This document shows, piece by piece, positions 44,023 to 52,352 of a DNA stretch of 64,000 nucleotides (positions within the stretch are counted from its first letter, which is position 1; each line of letters starts with the position of its first letter). Below the pieces are notes generated by a model that worked only from the letters and a program-made list of their open reading frames with translations, ran no database searches and was not told the origin of the DNA. Position numbers and translations under genes: made by a program. This DNA is from GCA-003244245 sp963823755 (GTDB taxonomy: Bacteria; Actinomycetota; Actinomycetes; Mycobacteriales; Pseudonocardiaceae), in NCBI GenBank assembly GCA_963823755.1, contig CAWGMP010000018.1:1-64000 (forward strand), given 5' to 3'.

Positions 44023-44782
44023 TTGTCCATTGGACTGTCCATTAACTCCAGCCCTTCGGGTACTGTAACACTCTCGGAAGCTGACAGCGCACTCGGCCTG
44101 TTGAACGGACTCGGCCGATTGATCACAGACCCCGAAGTGTTATTGGAACCGTTTATCGCAAGGGAGGAATTCGCAAGCTCGCGCATCGAAGGAAAAAAAG
44201 CATCGCTTTCCGAAATTCTCCAGGCCGAAGGCGCCGCGGAAGAATCACCGAGGAGCGACGACGTGGAGGAGGCGGGAAGATATCTTTCCGCTACTCGACG
44301 TGGACTTCAGCTTATCTCCGAACTACCAATAGCACAACACCTCATTGCAGAAGTACATACGATCCTACTCCGGGGAGTTCGCGGCAAAGAGAAGCTTCCC
44401 GGAGAACTCCGACGAACTCCCGTGCGGGTTGGTTCAGCGGATGCAACCCCAGGTAATGCACGTTTCGTTCCCCCTTTTCCAAAGCATTTACCCAACTTAA
44501 CTTTCCGACTGGGAGCGCTTCGTCAACGAACCACCACAAATTCCTGCACTGATCCGCTGCGCACTGATGCACTACCAATTTGAGACTATCCACCCTTTCC
44601 TGGATGGAAATGGGCGCATCGGCTGGCTTCTGATAGGCCTCATGCTCATCGTCGAGAACCGCCCGAGTCGACCACTTCTTTACTTGTCCGGCTATCTCGA
44701 AGCCAACAAGGACGAGTATTACGATCGACTGCAAGGGGAAGTGATCGAATTACCTTTGAGCTATCTGCGAGAGAGCGAGTAA
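44023..44782 (+). pseudogene. Broken Fic-domain AMPylase-like gene
   Basis: Frame one (from TTG 44023) reads FASSRIEGKKASLSEI, the (S/T)xxxE(G/N) inhibitory helix, then FVPPFPKHLPN. A frameshift near 44480-44500 moves the rest to a frame with HYQFETIHPFLDGNGRIGWL. The active loop HPFxDGNGRxGR ends in Trp, not Arg. The gene also ends early (YLRESE). GC is low. Frameshift, Arg-to-Trp change and missing C-terminus all say non-functional. Confidence 0.85.
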
Positions 44783-44841
44783 AGCGGCGCACTGCACGGT
44801 ACTCAACATCCTACTCCCGCCGCACGACGCCACCTTTTACC

Positions 44842-46409
44842 GTAGCTATTCAGCACGCTCGGGGCGGGAGGACTGCTGAGGTGTCTGGGACGGGTTGCGG
44901 AGTGTCGGCTTGATCTTACTGGTTGATGCTGATCATGTGGTGGCATGTCCGGCGGTCCGGGTGTTGCGAGCCTTCCCACCTCGGTGGAGGAGTTGCGCGC
45001 GCTGGTTGTGGAGCTGTGGGAGGCCAACGCGGGTTTGCGGGAGGTGATCGCGGCCCAGGAGCAGCGGATCGCGGAGTTGGAGCGGCGGCTGGGTAAGGAT
45101 TCCTCGACCTCGAACAGGCCGCCGTCTTCGGACTCGCCTTACCGCAAGCCGGTGTCGCGGTCGTCGCGTAAGTCGTCGGGGCGCCGGCCGGGTAAGCAGC
45201 CGGGGGATCCGGGGTCGACGATGCCGTTGGTGGATGACCCGGATGAGGTGATCACCTGTGATCCGGCCTGCTGCGGCGGTTGTGGACAGGACCTGTCGGG
45301 TGCCCCGGTGGCCGGGGTGGAGCGTCGTCAGGTGAGCGATGTGCGCCCACCGCCGCCGCCGCGGGTGACCGAGTACCAGCTGGTCAATCGGGTCTGTCCG
45401 CGGTGTGGGACGCCGGGCACGGGTGCTGCGCCGGGGTTCGTGCGCGGCCGAGCGTGCTACGGGCCCGGGGTGTTGGCGCGGGCGGCGGAGCTGCTGTGCG
45501 GGCACTACCTGCCGGTGGGTCGGGCGGCGATGCTGATGGGTTCGCTGCTCGGGGTGGGAGTGTCCACGGGGTTCATGGCCGGGGTGCGGGCCCGGGCTGC
45601 CCGGTTACTGGAGGCGACATTTCTGCCCCGGGTCCAACAGCTGCTGCGCTCGGTCGGGGTCCTGCACGCCGATGAGACACCAGGTCGGGCAGCGGGCGGG
45701 TTGACCTACGTGCACGTGGCGTGCACCGAGTTTTTGACCGTGATGCACACGGGGGGACGCAGCAGCGCCGACATCGACGCCGGGCAGGTGCCCCCCGGCT
45801 ACGGCGGCACGATCGTGCGTGACGGCTACGCCGGGTACGCCCATCTCATCCAGGCTCATCACGCGTGGTGCGGTGCTCATCTCCTGCGTGATCTTCGTGC
45901 GGTGCACACCGCCGACCCCGAACAGCAACTGTGGGCGCAGGCAATGGCCGACACCCTCACCGACGCCCACCAGCAGACCACCGCCGCCCGCGCCGCCGGA
46001 CACGACACCCTCGACGACGCCGCACTAGCCCAGATCCGTAACCACTACCGCGGCGCGGCCCAGCTGGGTATCCAGGCCAACGCCGCCCGCGCAGGACCTC
46101 ACGCCCGTGACGCGCTACGCCTGGCTCGGCGTTTCCGCGACCACGAGGCCATGATCCTGCGATTCGTGGTCGATCTCGCCGTGCCCTGGACAAACAATCT
46201 CGCCGAACGCGACGTCAGACCGGTCAAAGTCCAGCAACGCACCTCGGGCGGCTGCTGGCGCACCCTAGCCGGCCTCGCCGACTTCGCCATCGTGCGCTCC
46301 TACCTGTCCACCGCCACCAAATGGGGCATGACCAGCCTTGACGTCCTCGAGCAGCTGTTCACCACCGGCGCCTGGCTACCACCAGCCGCCGCCCCTACTG
46401 AATAGCTAC
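44842..46409 (+). mobile_element. IS66-family insertion sequence, complete, with 8-bp target duplication
   Basis: The left end is GTAGCTATTCAGC and the right end ...CTGAATAGCTAC, inverted repeats of 12 bp. The flanks are CTTTTACC at 44834-44841 and 46410-46417, an exact 8-bp direct repeat as made by IS66 elements. The element is 1568 bp and carries only the main transposase (no tnpA/tnpB). Intact ends suggest a recent insertion. Confidence 0.93.
44945..46405 (+). CDS. IS66-family transposase (TnpC)
   Basis: A 486-residue IS66 transposase. N-terminal coiled coil (VEELRALVVELWEANAGLRE), zinc-like CDPACCGGCGQDL and CPRCG, then the DDE domain: HADETPGRAAGG, VRDGYAGYAHLIQAHHAWCG and NLAERDVRPVKVQQRTSGG. 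No frameshift seen, so probably active. The TAG stop lies in the right inverted repeat. Confidence 0.95.
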   Translation: MSGGPGVASLPTSVEELRALVVELWEANAGLREVIAAQEQRIAELERRLGKDSSTSNRPPSSDSPYRKPVSRSSRKSSGRRPGKQPGDPGSTMPLVDDPDEVITCDPACCGGCGQDLSGAPVAGVERRQVSDVRPPPPPRVTEYQLVNRVCPRCGTPGTGAAPGFVRGRACYGPGVLARAAELLCGHYLPVGRAAMLMGSLLGVGVSTGFMAGVRARAARLLEATFLPRVQQLLRSVGVLHADETPGRAAGGLTYVHVACTEFLTVMHTGGRSSADIDAGQVPPGYGGTIVRDGYAGYAHLIQAHHAWCGAHLLRDLRAVHTADPEQQLWAQAMADTLTDAHQQTTAARAAGHDTLDDAALAQIRNHYRGAAQLGIQANAARAGPHARDALRLARRFRDHEAMILRFVVDLAVPWTNNLAERDVRPVKVQQRTSGGCWRTLAGLADFAIVRSYLSTATKWGMTSLDVLEQLFTTGAWLPPAAAPTE

Positions 46410-46412
46410 CTT

Positions 46413-46600
46413 TTACCGGCCACGCCCATCGGCGCGGTAGTCCTCCACTGCGTTCAGTAGATCGGCTTCCTGGAAGTCCGGCCACAACGAGGTGGTGAAG
46501 TGCAGTTCGGACTGAGTGGCCTGCCAGAGCAGGAAATCCGAGGTACGCCGTTCTCCCGAGGTGCGGATGATCAGGTCCGGGTCGGGCTGATCTGAGGCCG
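46413..46600 (-). pseudogene. C-terminal fragment of a second cis-prenyltransferase
   Basis: The minus strand reads QPDPDLIIRTSGERRTSDFL, LWQATQSELHFTTSLWPDFQ, EADLLNAVEDYRADGRGR and stops at TAA 46415. RTSGERRxSDFLxWQ is the C-terminal signature of Z-prenyl diphosphate synthases. Only about 60 residues remain; the frame is lost beyond about 46600. Distinct from uppS at 26.5 kb. The IS66 target site covers its stop. Confidence 0.85.
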
Positions 46601-47129
46601 ACAGAGATGTTGCTCAACGGGCTTTCGATGGTGTGGACGCGTGGAGTGGGACAAGGCCACGTCGATCGAGGTCAAGGACTTGGTGTTGGCTGGTGCAGGC
46701 CACGGAAGTCCCGTAACTCGCCGCGGACGACGTCGACCCTCACTGCGGGCACGATCAATCCAGTTACGCGCAGGTGGTCCCGGTGCTCCGCGAGCGGTGG
46801 CGAGGTCGGCGTCCGCAGGCGCATCACGGTGCGCGTCTGCAGGAGTGGTTTACCCCCGTTCGTGCGTAGCCGGAATCGCGTCGTCCGGATTGGATGGCCG
46901 GTGTGCACAACGACAGTGCGAGCCGGCGCTGCTCCCGTCCGCTTCCGCGCCGACCGGTGAGGTCCACGACCGGCAGGGCGTCCCGCGGGAGCCATCCGGC
47001 CGGATCAGGAGCGAGACCGTGATCCGCCCCCAGCCCGCGGCCGCCGGCGTCGGCGACCGCGGTGACGGTCGAGCGTCGGGAACGTCGCAGCTCAACCGAG
47101 GTGAGTTCCACCCCGCAGAGAGGATGCCG
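46601..47129. other. Intergenic region upstream of the oxygenase cluster
   Basis: An open plus frame runs through but its residues are Arg/Ala-rich and unlike a protein. It probably holds the promoter of the oxygenase-acyltransferase-methyltransferase unit and debris of the prenyltransferase gene; no clear box recognised. Confidence 0.35.
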
Positions 47130-47999
47130 ATGAGTGCAGCGGCCGGGCGAGTGCTCGAACAGGTGGTGGACACCGCCCGCTATCCGCTGTCGGATCCGAC
47201 CGGCGCAGCCTGGAGGGATGTCGTCTCCTGTGTCCAGCGGGAACTGCGGACTGTCGGCTGCAGCGTGCTACCCGACTTCGTGGAGCGCTCACTGCGTGAC
47301 GCGCTGCGGCAGGAATGCGGGGACATCGCTTCGCGGGCGTACTACGATGTCGAGACGGTCAACGCGTACAACACCGCCGCGGACCCGTCGTTGCCGGACG
47401 GGCATCCGGCCCGCACCACCATGGAGCGCGGCAACGCGTTCGTGGCACGCGACGACATCCCCGACGAGTTCATCATCCATCAGCTCTACACCAGCCCGCT
47501 GTTCCAGCACTTCATCGCCAGCTGCTTCGGATTGCCCCGAGTCCACGAGCTGGCGGATCCCCTGTCCGGGCTGTGCCTCAACGTCGTCACTCCTGGCCGG
47601 GCGCATCCGTGGCACTTCGACACGAACGAGTTCACGGTCAGCATGCTCACCCAGGAGCCGCAGGCCGGTGGCGTGTTCGAATACTGCCCGAACATCAGGT
47701 CGGCACGAGCGGAGAACTTCGACGACGTCGGTGAGGTGCTGGCCGGACGCGGTGAGCGCCTGGTCCGCCGCCTCTCGTTGCGCCCGGGAGATCTCCAGCT
47801 GTTCACCGGCCGCTACTCCGTGCACCGCGTGACCGCCGTGCACGGCGGGACAGCACGTCACTCGGCGATCTTCGCGTACAGCGAACGTCCCGGGGTCATC
47901 GGCACCGTCGCGCGGACGCGGCAGCTCTTTGGCCGCGTCACGCCCGCGCACCTGACTGCCGAGGACCGCACGGTGCGGCTCGACCAGCTGATGGACTAG
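47130..47999 (+). CDS. Fe(II)/2-oxoglutarate oxygenase, BesD-like family, hydroxylase-type
   Basis: A 289-residue oxygenase. ATG 47130 follows GAGAGG by 6 bases; the open frame upstream is noise. HPWHFDTNEFTVSMLTQEPQ (His162, Asp164) with AGGVFEYCPNIR, and RYSVHRVTAVHG (His232) with Arg243, give the HxD...H iron triad and 2OG Arg. The pattern matches the BesD amino-acid halogenase family. Halogenases have Gly in place of the Asp; here it is Asp, so hydroxylation is expected. Substrate likely a free amino acid or derivative. Confidence 0.85.
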   Translation: MSAAAGRVLEQVVDTARYPLSDPTGAAWRDVVSCVQRELRTVGCSVLPDFVERSLRDALRQECGDIASRAYYDVETVNAYNTAADPSLPDGHPARTTMERGNAFVARDDIPDEFIIHQLYTSPLFQHFIASCFGLPRVHELADPLSGLCLNVVTPGRAHPWHFDTNEFTVSMLTQEPQAGGVFEYCPNIRSARAENFDDVGEVLAGRGERLVRRLSLRPGDLQLFTGRYSVHRVTAVHGGTARHSAIFAYSERPGVIGTVARTRQLFGRVTPAHLTAEDRTVRLDQLMD

Positions 48000-48065
48000 G
48001 TCGCCGCCCGACCCGCAGGTCGAGCCGGCCCGTGCTTCTCCGGACCACCGAGATCGAGGATAATC

Positions 48066-49889
48066 GTGCACAGCAGTCAGGAACCGTCCCCCCTCACCTT
48101 CGGCAACGAAGATCGCCTGCCGCGCGTGCCGCTGCCCACCCTGGAGGAGAGCTGCGCGAGGTTCCTCGAGTGGTGCGGGCCGCTGTTGACCCCCGACGAC
48201 ATGGCGGCGACCGAGACCGCTGTGGCGTCGTTCCTGCGACCCGACAGTCCTGCTCGAACGCTGCACGCCGCGCTCGAGCAGGACAACGCGGGCGACGGAG
48301 TGCAGAGCTGGCTCGACATGTTCTGGTCGTACCGGTACCTGGGCCGCCGCGACCGCATCGCGCTCAACGCGAACTTCTTCCTCCTCTTCGAGGACTCGGA
48401 ACAGGGACAAGTGGATCGGGCGGCGAGGCTCGTCGCCGGGGCGCTCGACTACAAGCTCCTGATCGACGATCAGCGCGTTCCGCCGGCCGTCCAGCGCGGA
48501 CGGGTCCTGTCGATGGAGCAGAACAAGTACCTGTTCTCCGCCACCCGGCTTCCGGGACCGGTGCAGGACAGTGCCCGCACGCCTTACACCGGCGACTGGC
48601 CGGGCCCGTCCCGGGAACGCCACATCGTGGTCTTCGTCCGCGGCACCATGTTCCGCCTCGACGTAATCGGCCTGACCGGCCGTCCGCACACCATGGACGA
48701 GCTCGCCGGCGGGCTGAGCGTGGTCATGGCGGCCGGTGCGACCCCCGCCGCGCCGGGCACGTCGGTCGGGCATCTCACCACGAAGGCACGGGCGGAGTGG
48801 GCGGCGAGCCGGCAGGCGCTGCTCGACTGCCATCCCCGCAACGCGGACCTGCTCGACACGGTGGAGACCGCGCTGTTCTGTCTGTGTCTCGAGGACACCA
48901 CCCCCAAGGATGCCCTGGAGGCGTCTGACCAGCTGCTGCACGGCGACAGCGGTAACCGGTGGTTCGACAAGGCCTTCTCGCTGATCGTCTTCCCGGACGG
49001 GACGGCCGGCCTCAACGGCGAGCACTGCAAGCTGGACGGCACCACCATCGTGAGCTTCGTCGACGCGGTTCTGGGCTCATCGGCAGAAGAGCATTCGCGC
49101 CGGTCGGGGGCCGAGGCACAGGGAACCCCGGCCTTTGTCCCCCTCGACTTCGCGCTCGACGCCGATCTGCGGGCCGACGTGCAGGCCGCGGCCGCCGCGT
49201 TCGCCGCGTATGCGGTCGACACCGCGTCTGCCACGCTGACGATCGAGGGCTTCACCAGCGAGCGGGCCAAGCAGCTGGGGATGTCGCCGGACGCGTTCGC
49301 GCAGATGGCGTTCCAGCTCGCCCACCAGCGCGCCAAGGGTCACGTGGGTGCTACGTATGAGTCGATCGCCACCCGGCACTACCGGCACGGGCGCACGGAG
49401 GCGATGCGCGTCGTCACCCCCGAGGTGGTGCGGTTCGTGGCCGCGATGGACGACCCGGGAACCGACGAGCAGACCCGCAGGGCGGCGTTCCGGGCCGCGG
49501 CCGACAAGCACGTGGAACGCGCGAAGGAGTGCCGGGCGGGACACGCGCCCGAGCAGCACCTGTGGGAGCTGCAGCTGATCCAGCAGCGCCGCGGTTCGGA
49601 GCTCGGCGTGACCGAGCCGCTCACCCTGTACGAGTCGCCGGGCTGGCTGACGATGCGGGACGACTACCTGAGCACCAGCGCCGTAGCGTCGACCCACGTC
49701 CAGTTCTTCGGGTTCGGGTCGACCAGCCGGAAGTGCATCGGCATCGGCTACGCGTTGCTCCCCGACCGTTTCGATCTCTACCTGAGCACACCGCGCGCGG
49801 TGAGTGACCAGATGTCGGTGTTCGTCGACAAGCTCCCGGAAGCGGTCCGCGAACTGCAGGACCTGCTCGCCACCGAACCCGATGGATGA
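48066..49889 (+). CDS. Carnitine/choline O-acyltransferase-family protein
   Basis: 607 residues from GTG 48066 (GAGG upstream). Starts like carnitine acyltransferases (LPRVPLPTLEESCARFLEWC). GNRWFDKAFSLIVFPDG is the conserved RWFDK, GLNGEHCKLDG carries the catalytic His320, LSTSAVAS the STS motif and GIGYALLPDRFDLYLS the C-terminal GxGY. All expected elements are present. Such enzymes move acyl groups from CoA to a hydroxyl of a quaternary or zwitterionic acceptor. They are uncommon in bacteria; pairing with a hydroxylase and a methyltransferase is unusual. Confidence 0.9.
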   Translation: MHSSQEPSPLTFGNEDRLPRVPLPTLEESCARFLEWCGPLLTPDDMAATETAVASFLRPDSPARTLHAALEQDNAGDGVQSWLDMFWSYRYLGRRDRIALNANFFLLFEDSEQGQVDRAARLVAGALDYKLLIDDQRVPPAVQRGRVLSMEQNKYLFSATRLPGPVQDSARTPYTGDWPGPSRERHIVVFVRGTMFRLDVIGLTGRPHTMDELAGGLSVVMAAGATPAAPGTSVGHLTTKARAEWAASRQALLDCHPRNADLLDTVETALFCLCLEDTTPKDALEASDQLLHGDSGNRWFDKAFSLIVFPDGTAGLNGEHCKLDGTTIVSFVDAVLGSSAEEHSRRSGAEAQGTPAFVPLDFALDADLRADVQAAAAAFAAYAVDTASATLTIEGFTSERAKQLGMSPDAFAQMAFQLAHQRAKGHVGATYESIATRHYRHGRTEAMRVVTPEVVRFVAAMDDPGTDEQTRRAAFRAAADKHVERAKECRAGHAPEQHLWELQLIQQRRGSELGVTEPLTLYESPGWLTMRDDYLSTSAVASTHVQFFGFGSTSRKCIGIGYALLPDRFDLYLSTPRAVSDQMSVFVDKLPEAVRELQDLLATEPDG

Positions 49890-49917
49890 TCGAGGCCCAG
49901 CGGCCCGAGGAGTGCCG

Positions 49918-50799
49918 ATGCCCGACGACGTACCATTGATCGGTGATCGGAAGGCGGACTTCACCGGGATCTACAACCAGCCGGATCCCAGGGCGTACTT
50001 CCGTACCCTGAACGGTCTGGAGTACCAGGTCCCCCAGCACGCGCTGCCGTTCGTCGAGACGATGCTCGCCGCCTCGACGCGGGCGGGTCGCCCCCGGACG
50101 GTCCTCGACGTCTGCTGCTCCTACGGGATCAACGCCGCGTTGCTGCGCTGCCAGGTCGATCTGGACGAGATCAGCGCGCGCTGCACCGACCCCGCCCTGG
50201 CCGCGCTGGCACCCAGCGACCTGATCGAGGCCGACGCAGTGTTCTACGCCGGTCGGCTGCGCCGCCCCGACATCACGGTGCTCGGCCTGGACGTCTCGGC
50301 ACCCGCGATCGACTACGCCCTTCGGTCCGGCCTGCTGGCCCAAGGCTGGGCCGAGAACCTGGAGACGTCCGACCCGTCCCCGGCACTGACCGCCGGTGTC
50401 CGTGACGTCGACATGATCATCTCCACCGGAGGTGTGGGATACGTCCGGCACCGAACCTTCGACCGGCTCCTCCAGATCGTCCGTGATCCGCACGACCTCT
50501 GGTTGGCGATCTTCGTGTTGCGTGTCTTCGCCTACGACGAGATCGCCGACACGCTCGCCAGGTACGGCCTGGTCACCGAGCAGGTGTCGGGACTGACGTT
50601 CCGGCAGCGGCGCTTCGCCGACCGCGAGGAGCACGAGGCGGCAAACCACGATGTCGTCTTGCGCGACCTGGACCCGACCGGGAAAGAAGCGGAGGGCTGG
50701 TACCACGCCGACTGCTTCCTCACCCGACCGGCGGCCGCGGCTGCGAAGACACCGCTCGCCGAACTCCTTGCCGGGGTTCAGCCCGGGAGCGGTCGATGA
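49918..50799 (+). CDS. SAM-dependent methyltransferase
   Basis: 293 residues; ATG 49918 has GAGGAG 6 bases upstream and its 36-nt longer form overlaps the acyltransferase stop. FTGIYNQPDPRAYFRTLNGL, then TVLDVCCSYGINAALL (SAM motif I), VLGLDVSAPAIDYALRSG and DVDMIISTGGVGYVRHRTFD. Acceptor type is not determined by motif; N-methylation would fit its neighbours. Ends the unit convergent to hemW. Confidence 0.8.
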   Translation: MPDDVPLIGDRKADFTGIYNQPDPRAYFRTLNGLEYQVPQHALPFVETMLAASTRAGRPRTVLDVCCSYGINAALLRCQVDLDEISARCTDPALAALAPSDLIEADAVFYAGRLRRPDITVLGLDVSAPAIDYALRSGLLAQGWAENLETSDPSPALTAGVRDVDMIISTGGVGYVRHRTFDRLLQIVRDPHDLWLAIFVLRVFAYDEIADTLARYGLVTEQVSGLTFRQRRFADREEHEAANHDVVLRDLDPTGKEAEGWYHADCFLTRPAAAAAKTPLAELLAGVQPGSGR

Positions 50800-50881
50800 G
50801 CGGTGGGTGCCCGGAAGGATCATCGCCGGAGTGCAGCACTGGCAGACGTCGGTGCACGAGACTTGACTCCCACGGCGCGGG

Positions 50882-52087
50882 TCAGGGCACCAGCAGGTCG
50901 CGGACCACAGCGTCGGCAAGCAGCCGGCCGTGGCGGGTGAGCACCAGCCGGCCGACCGGGGTGGCGGTGAGCAGACCATCACTGACCGCGCGGTCGGCGG
51001 CGGCGCGCGCTGGCGCGTCCAGCTCGTCCAGCGGCAGCCCGTCGGCCAACCGCAGGCCGAGCATCACCTGCTCGGTGTACCGCTCCTCGGGGCTGAGCAC
51101 TTCGCGGCCCACGGCCGGGGAGCGACCGGCCGAGAGCGCGGCGGCGTAACACGCCGGGTGCTTGACGTTCCACCACCGCACTCCGCCGACGTGCGAATGT
51201 GCCCCCGGTCCAGCACCCCACCAGTTCCCGCCGGCCCAGTAGCCGAGATTGTGCCGGCACCGGGACTCGGCAGAAACGGCCCAGTTGGACACCTCGTACC
51301 AGTGCAGCCCCGCCGCGGACAGCGCCGCGTCGATCTGCTCGTAGCGCTCGGCGAGCACGTCGTCATCCGGCGCGGGCAGCTCCCCGCGCGATACCCGGCG
51401 GGCCAGCGCGGTGCCCACCTCGACGACCAGGGCATAGGCCGACACGTGATCAACCCCGGCGGTGAGCACCGCGTCCAAGGAGGCGGCCAGGTCGTCATGG
51501 GTCTCCCCTGGCGTGCCGTAGATGAGATCCAGGCTGACGTGCTGGAGCCCGGCGGCACGGGCCTCGGTCGCCGCAGCCACCGGCCGGCCCGGGGTGTGCA
51601 CCCGGTCCAGCACGGCCAGCACGTGGGGCGCGGCGCTCTGCATCCCCAGCGACACCCGGGTGTAGCCGGCCGCGGCGATCCCGGCGAAGAACTCTGGTGC
51701 GGTGGACTCGGGGTTGGCCTCGGTGGTCACCTCGGCACCCGGGGCCAGGTCCAGCGAGGCGCGGACGGCGTCGAGGACCGCGGCCAGGCCATCCGCGCCG
51801 AGCAGTGACGGGGTGCCGCCGCCGACGAACACCGTCTCAGCCGGCACCGGCTCTCCCAAGACGCGGGCAGCGAGGTCGAGTTCCCGGCGCATCGCGTCGA
51901 GCCAGGCGGAGGGCGAGGCGGCCAGTTCCCCTGGGGTGTAGGTGTTGAAGTCGCAGTAGCCGCAGCGGGTGGCGCAGAACGGCACATGCACGTAGACCCC
52001 GAACGGTGCCTGACCCAGGCCGCGCAGAGCCGCTGCGGGCAACGCACCATCAGGTGGGGCGGGATCGCCGGTGAGAAGGACAGCCAC
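50882..52087 (-). CDS. hemW: Radical SAM heme chaperone HemW
   Basis: A 401-residue HemW. CATRCGYCDFNTYTPG is the CxxxCxxC cluster motif, with AETVFVGGGTPSLLGADGLA after it. HNLGYWAGGNWWGAGPGAHS is characteristic of the HemN/HemW family. HemW chaperones heme and is not the decarboxylating HemN. GTG 52087. In the lepA-hemW-hrcA neighbourhood, as expected. Confidence 0.93.
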   Translation of the reverse strand: MAVLLTGDPAPPDGALPAAALRGLGQAPFGVYVHVPFCATRCGYCDFNTYTPGELAASPSAWLDAMRRELDLAARVLGEPVPAETVFVGGGTPSLLGADGLAAVLDAVRASLDLAPGAEVTTEANPESTAPEFFAGIAAAGYTRVSLGMQSAAPHVLAVLDRVHTPGRPVAAATEARAAGLQHVSLDLIYGTPGETHDDLAASLDAVLTAGVDHVSAYALVVEVGTALARRVSRGELPAPDDDVLAERYEQIDAALSAAGLHWYEVSNWAVSAESRCRHNLGYWAGGNWWGAGPGAHSHVGGVRWWNVKHPACYAAALSAGRSPAVGREVLSPEERYTEQVMLGLRLADGLPLDELDAPARAAADRAVSDGLLTATPVGRLVLTRHGRLLADAVVRDLLVP

Positions 52088-52152
52088 GTGAGCATTGTCC
52101 CAACATCCGAACGCGGGTAGTCGGGACCGGGTGCAGGTGGCACTCTGATGGT

Positions 52153-52239
52153 ATGGGTGCTCTCGGACTGTTGCTGGTGGCTCGCCGCCATGTGGACTAT
52201 GTCCGGGTCTCCAGCGCGCTGTGCCGCCCGATGAGCTGA
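52153..52239 (+). CDS. Sulfur-operon leader peptide
   Basis: A 28-residue peptide, MGALGLLLVARRHVDYVRVS then SALCRPMS, 113 bp upstream of sir. The ending (RVSSALCRP) is that of actinobacterial leader peptides ahead of sulfur-assimilation genes, as I recall them. One Cys codon near the end suggests ribosome pausing when charged tRNA-Cys is scarce, so the operon is controlled by cysteine supply. Confidence 0.7.
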   Translation: MGALGLLLVARRHVDYVRVSSALCRPMS

Positions 52240-52352
52240 CGCCCCGCCCGACTGCTGTCCCAGCCGGCGCCGGGTGTGCCGGGAACCGGGCTGCGCGAGG
52301 ACCTGGTCACGGCCTCCCCGCACGCCGGTGTTCCCTATGACGGAGGCACCCG

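Noticed and set aside
46641..47129. N-terminal extension of the oxygenase (open frame from 46641)
   Set aside because: Arg/Ala-rich noise without homology; a good ribosome-binding site precedes ATG 47130.
47289..49025. A 578-codon minus-strand open frame
   Set aside because: Antisense to the oxygenase and acyltransferase genes, which have clear family motifs; the shadow has none.
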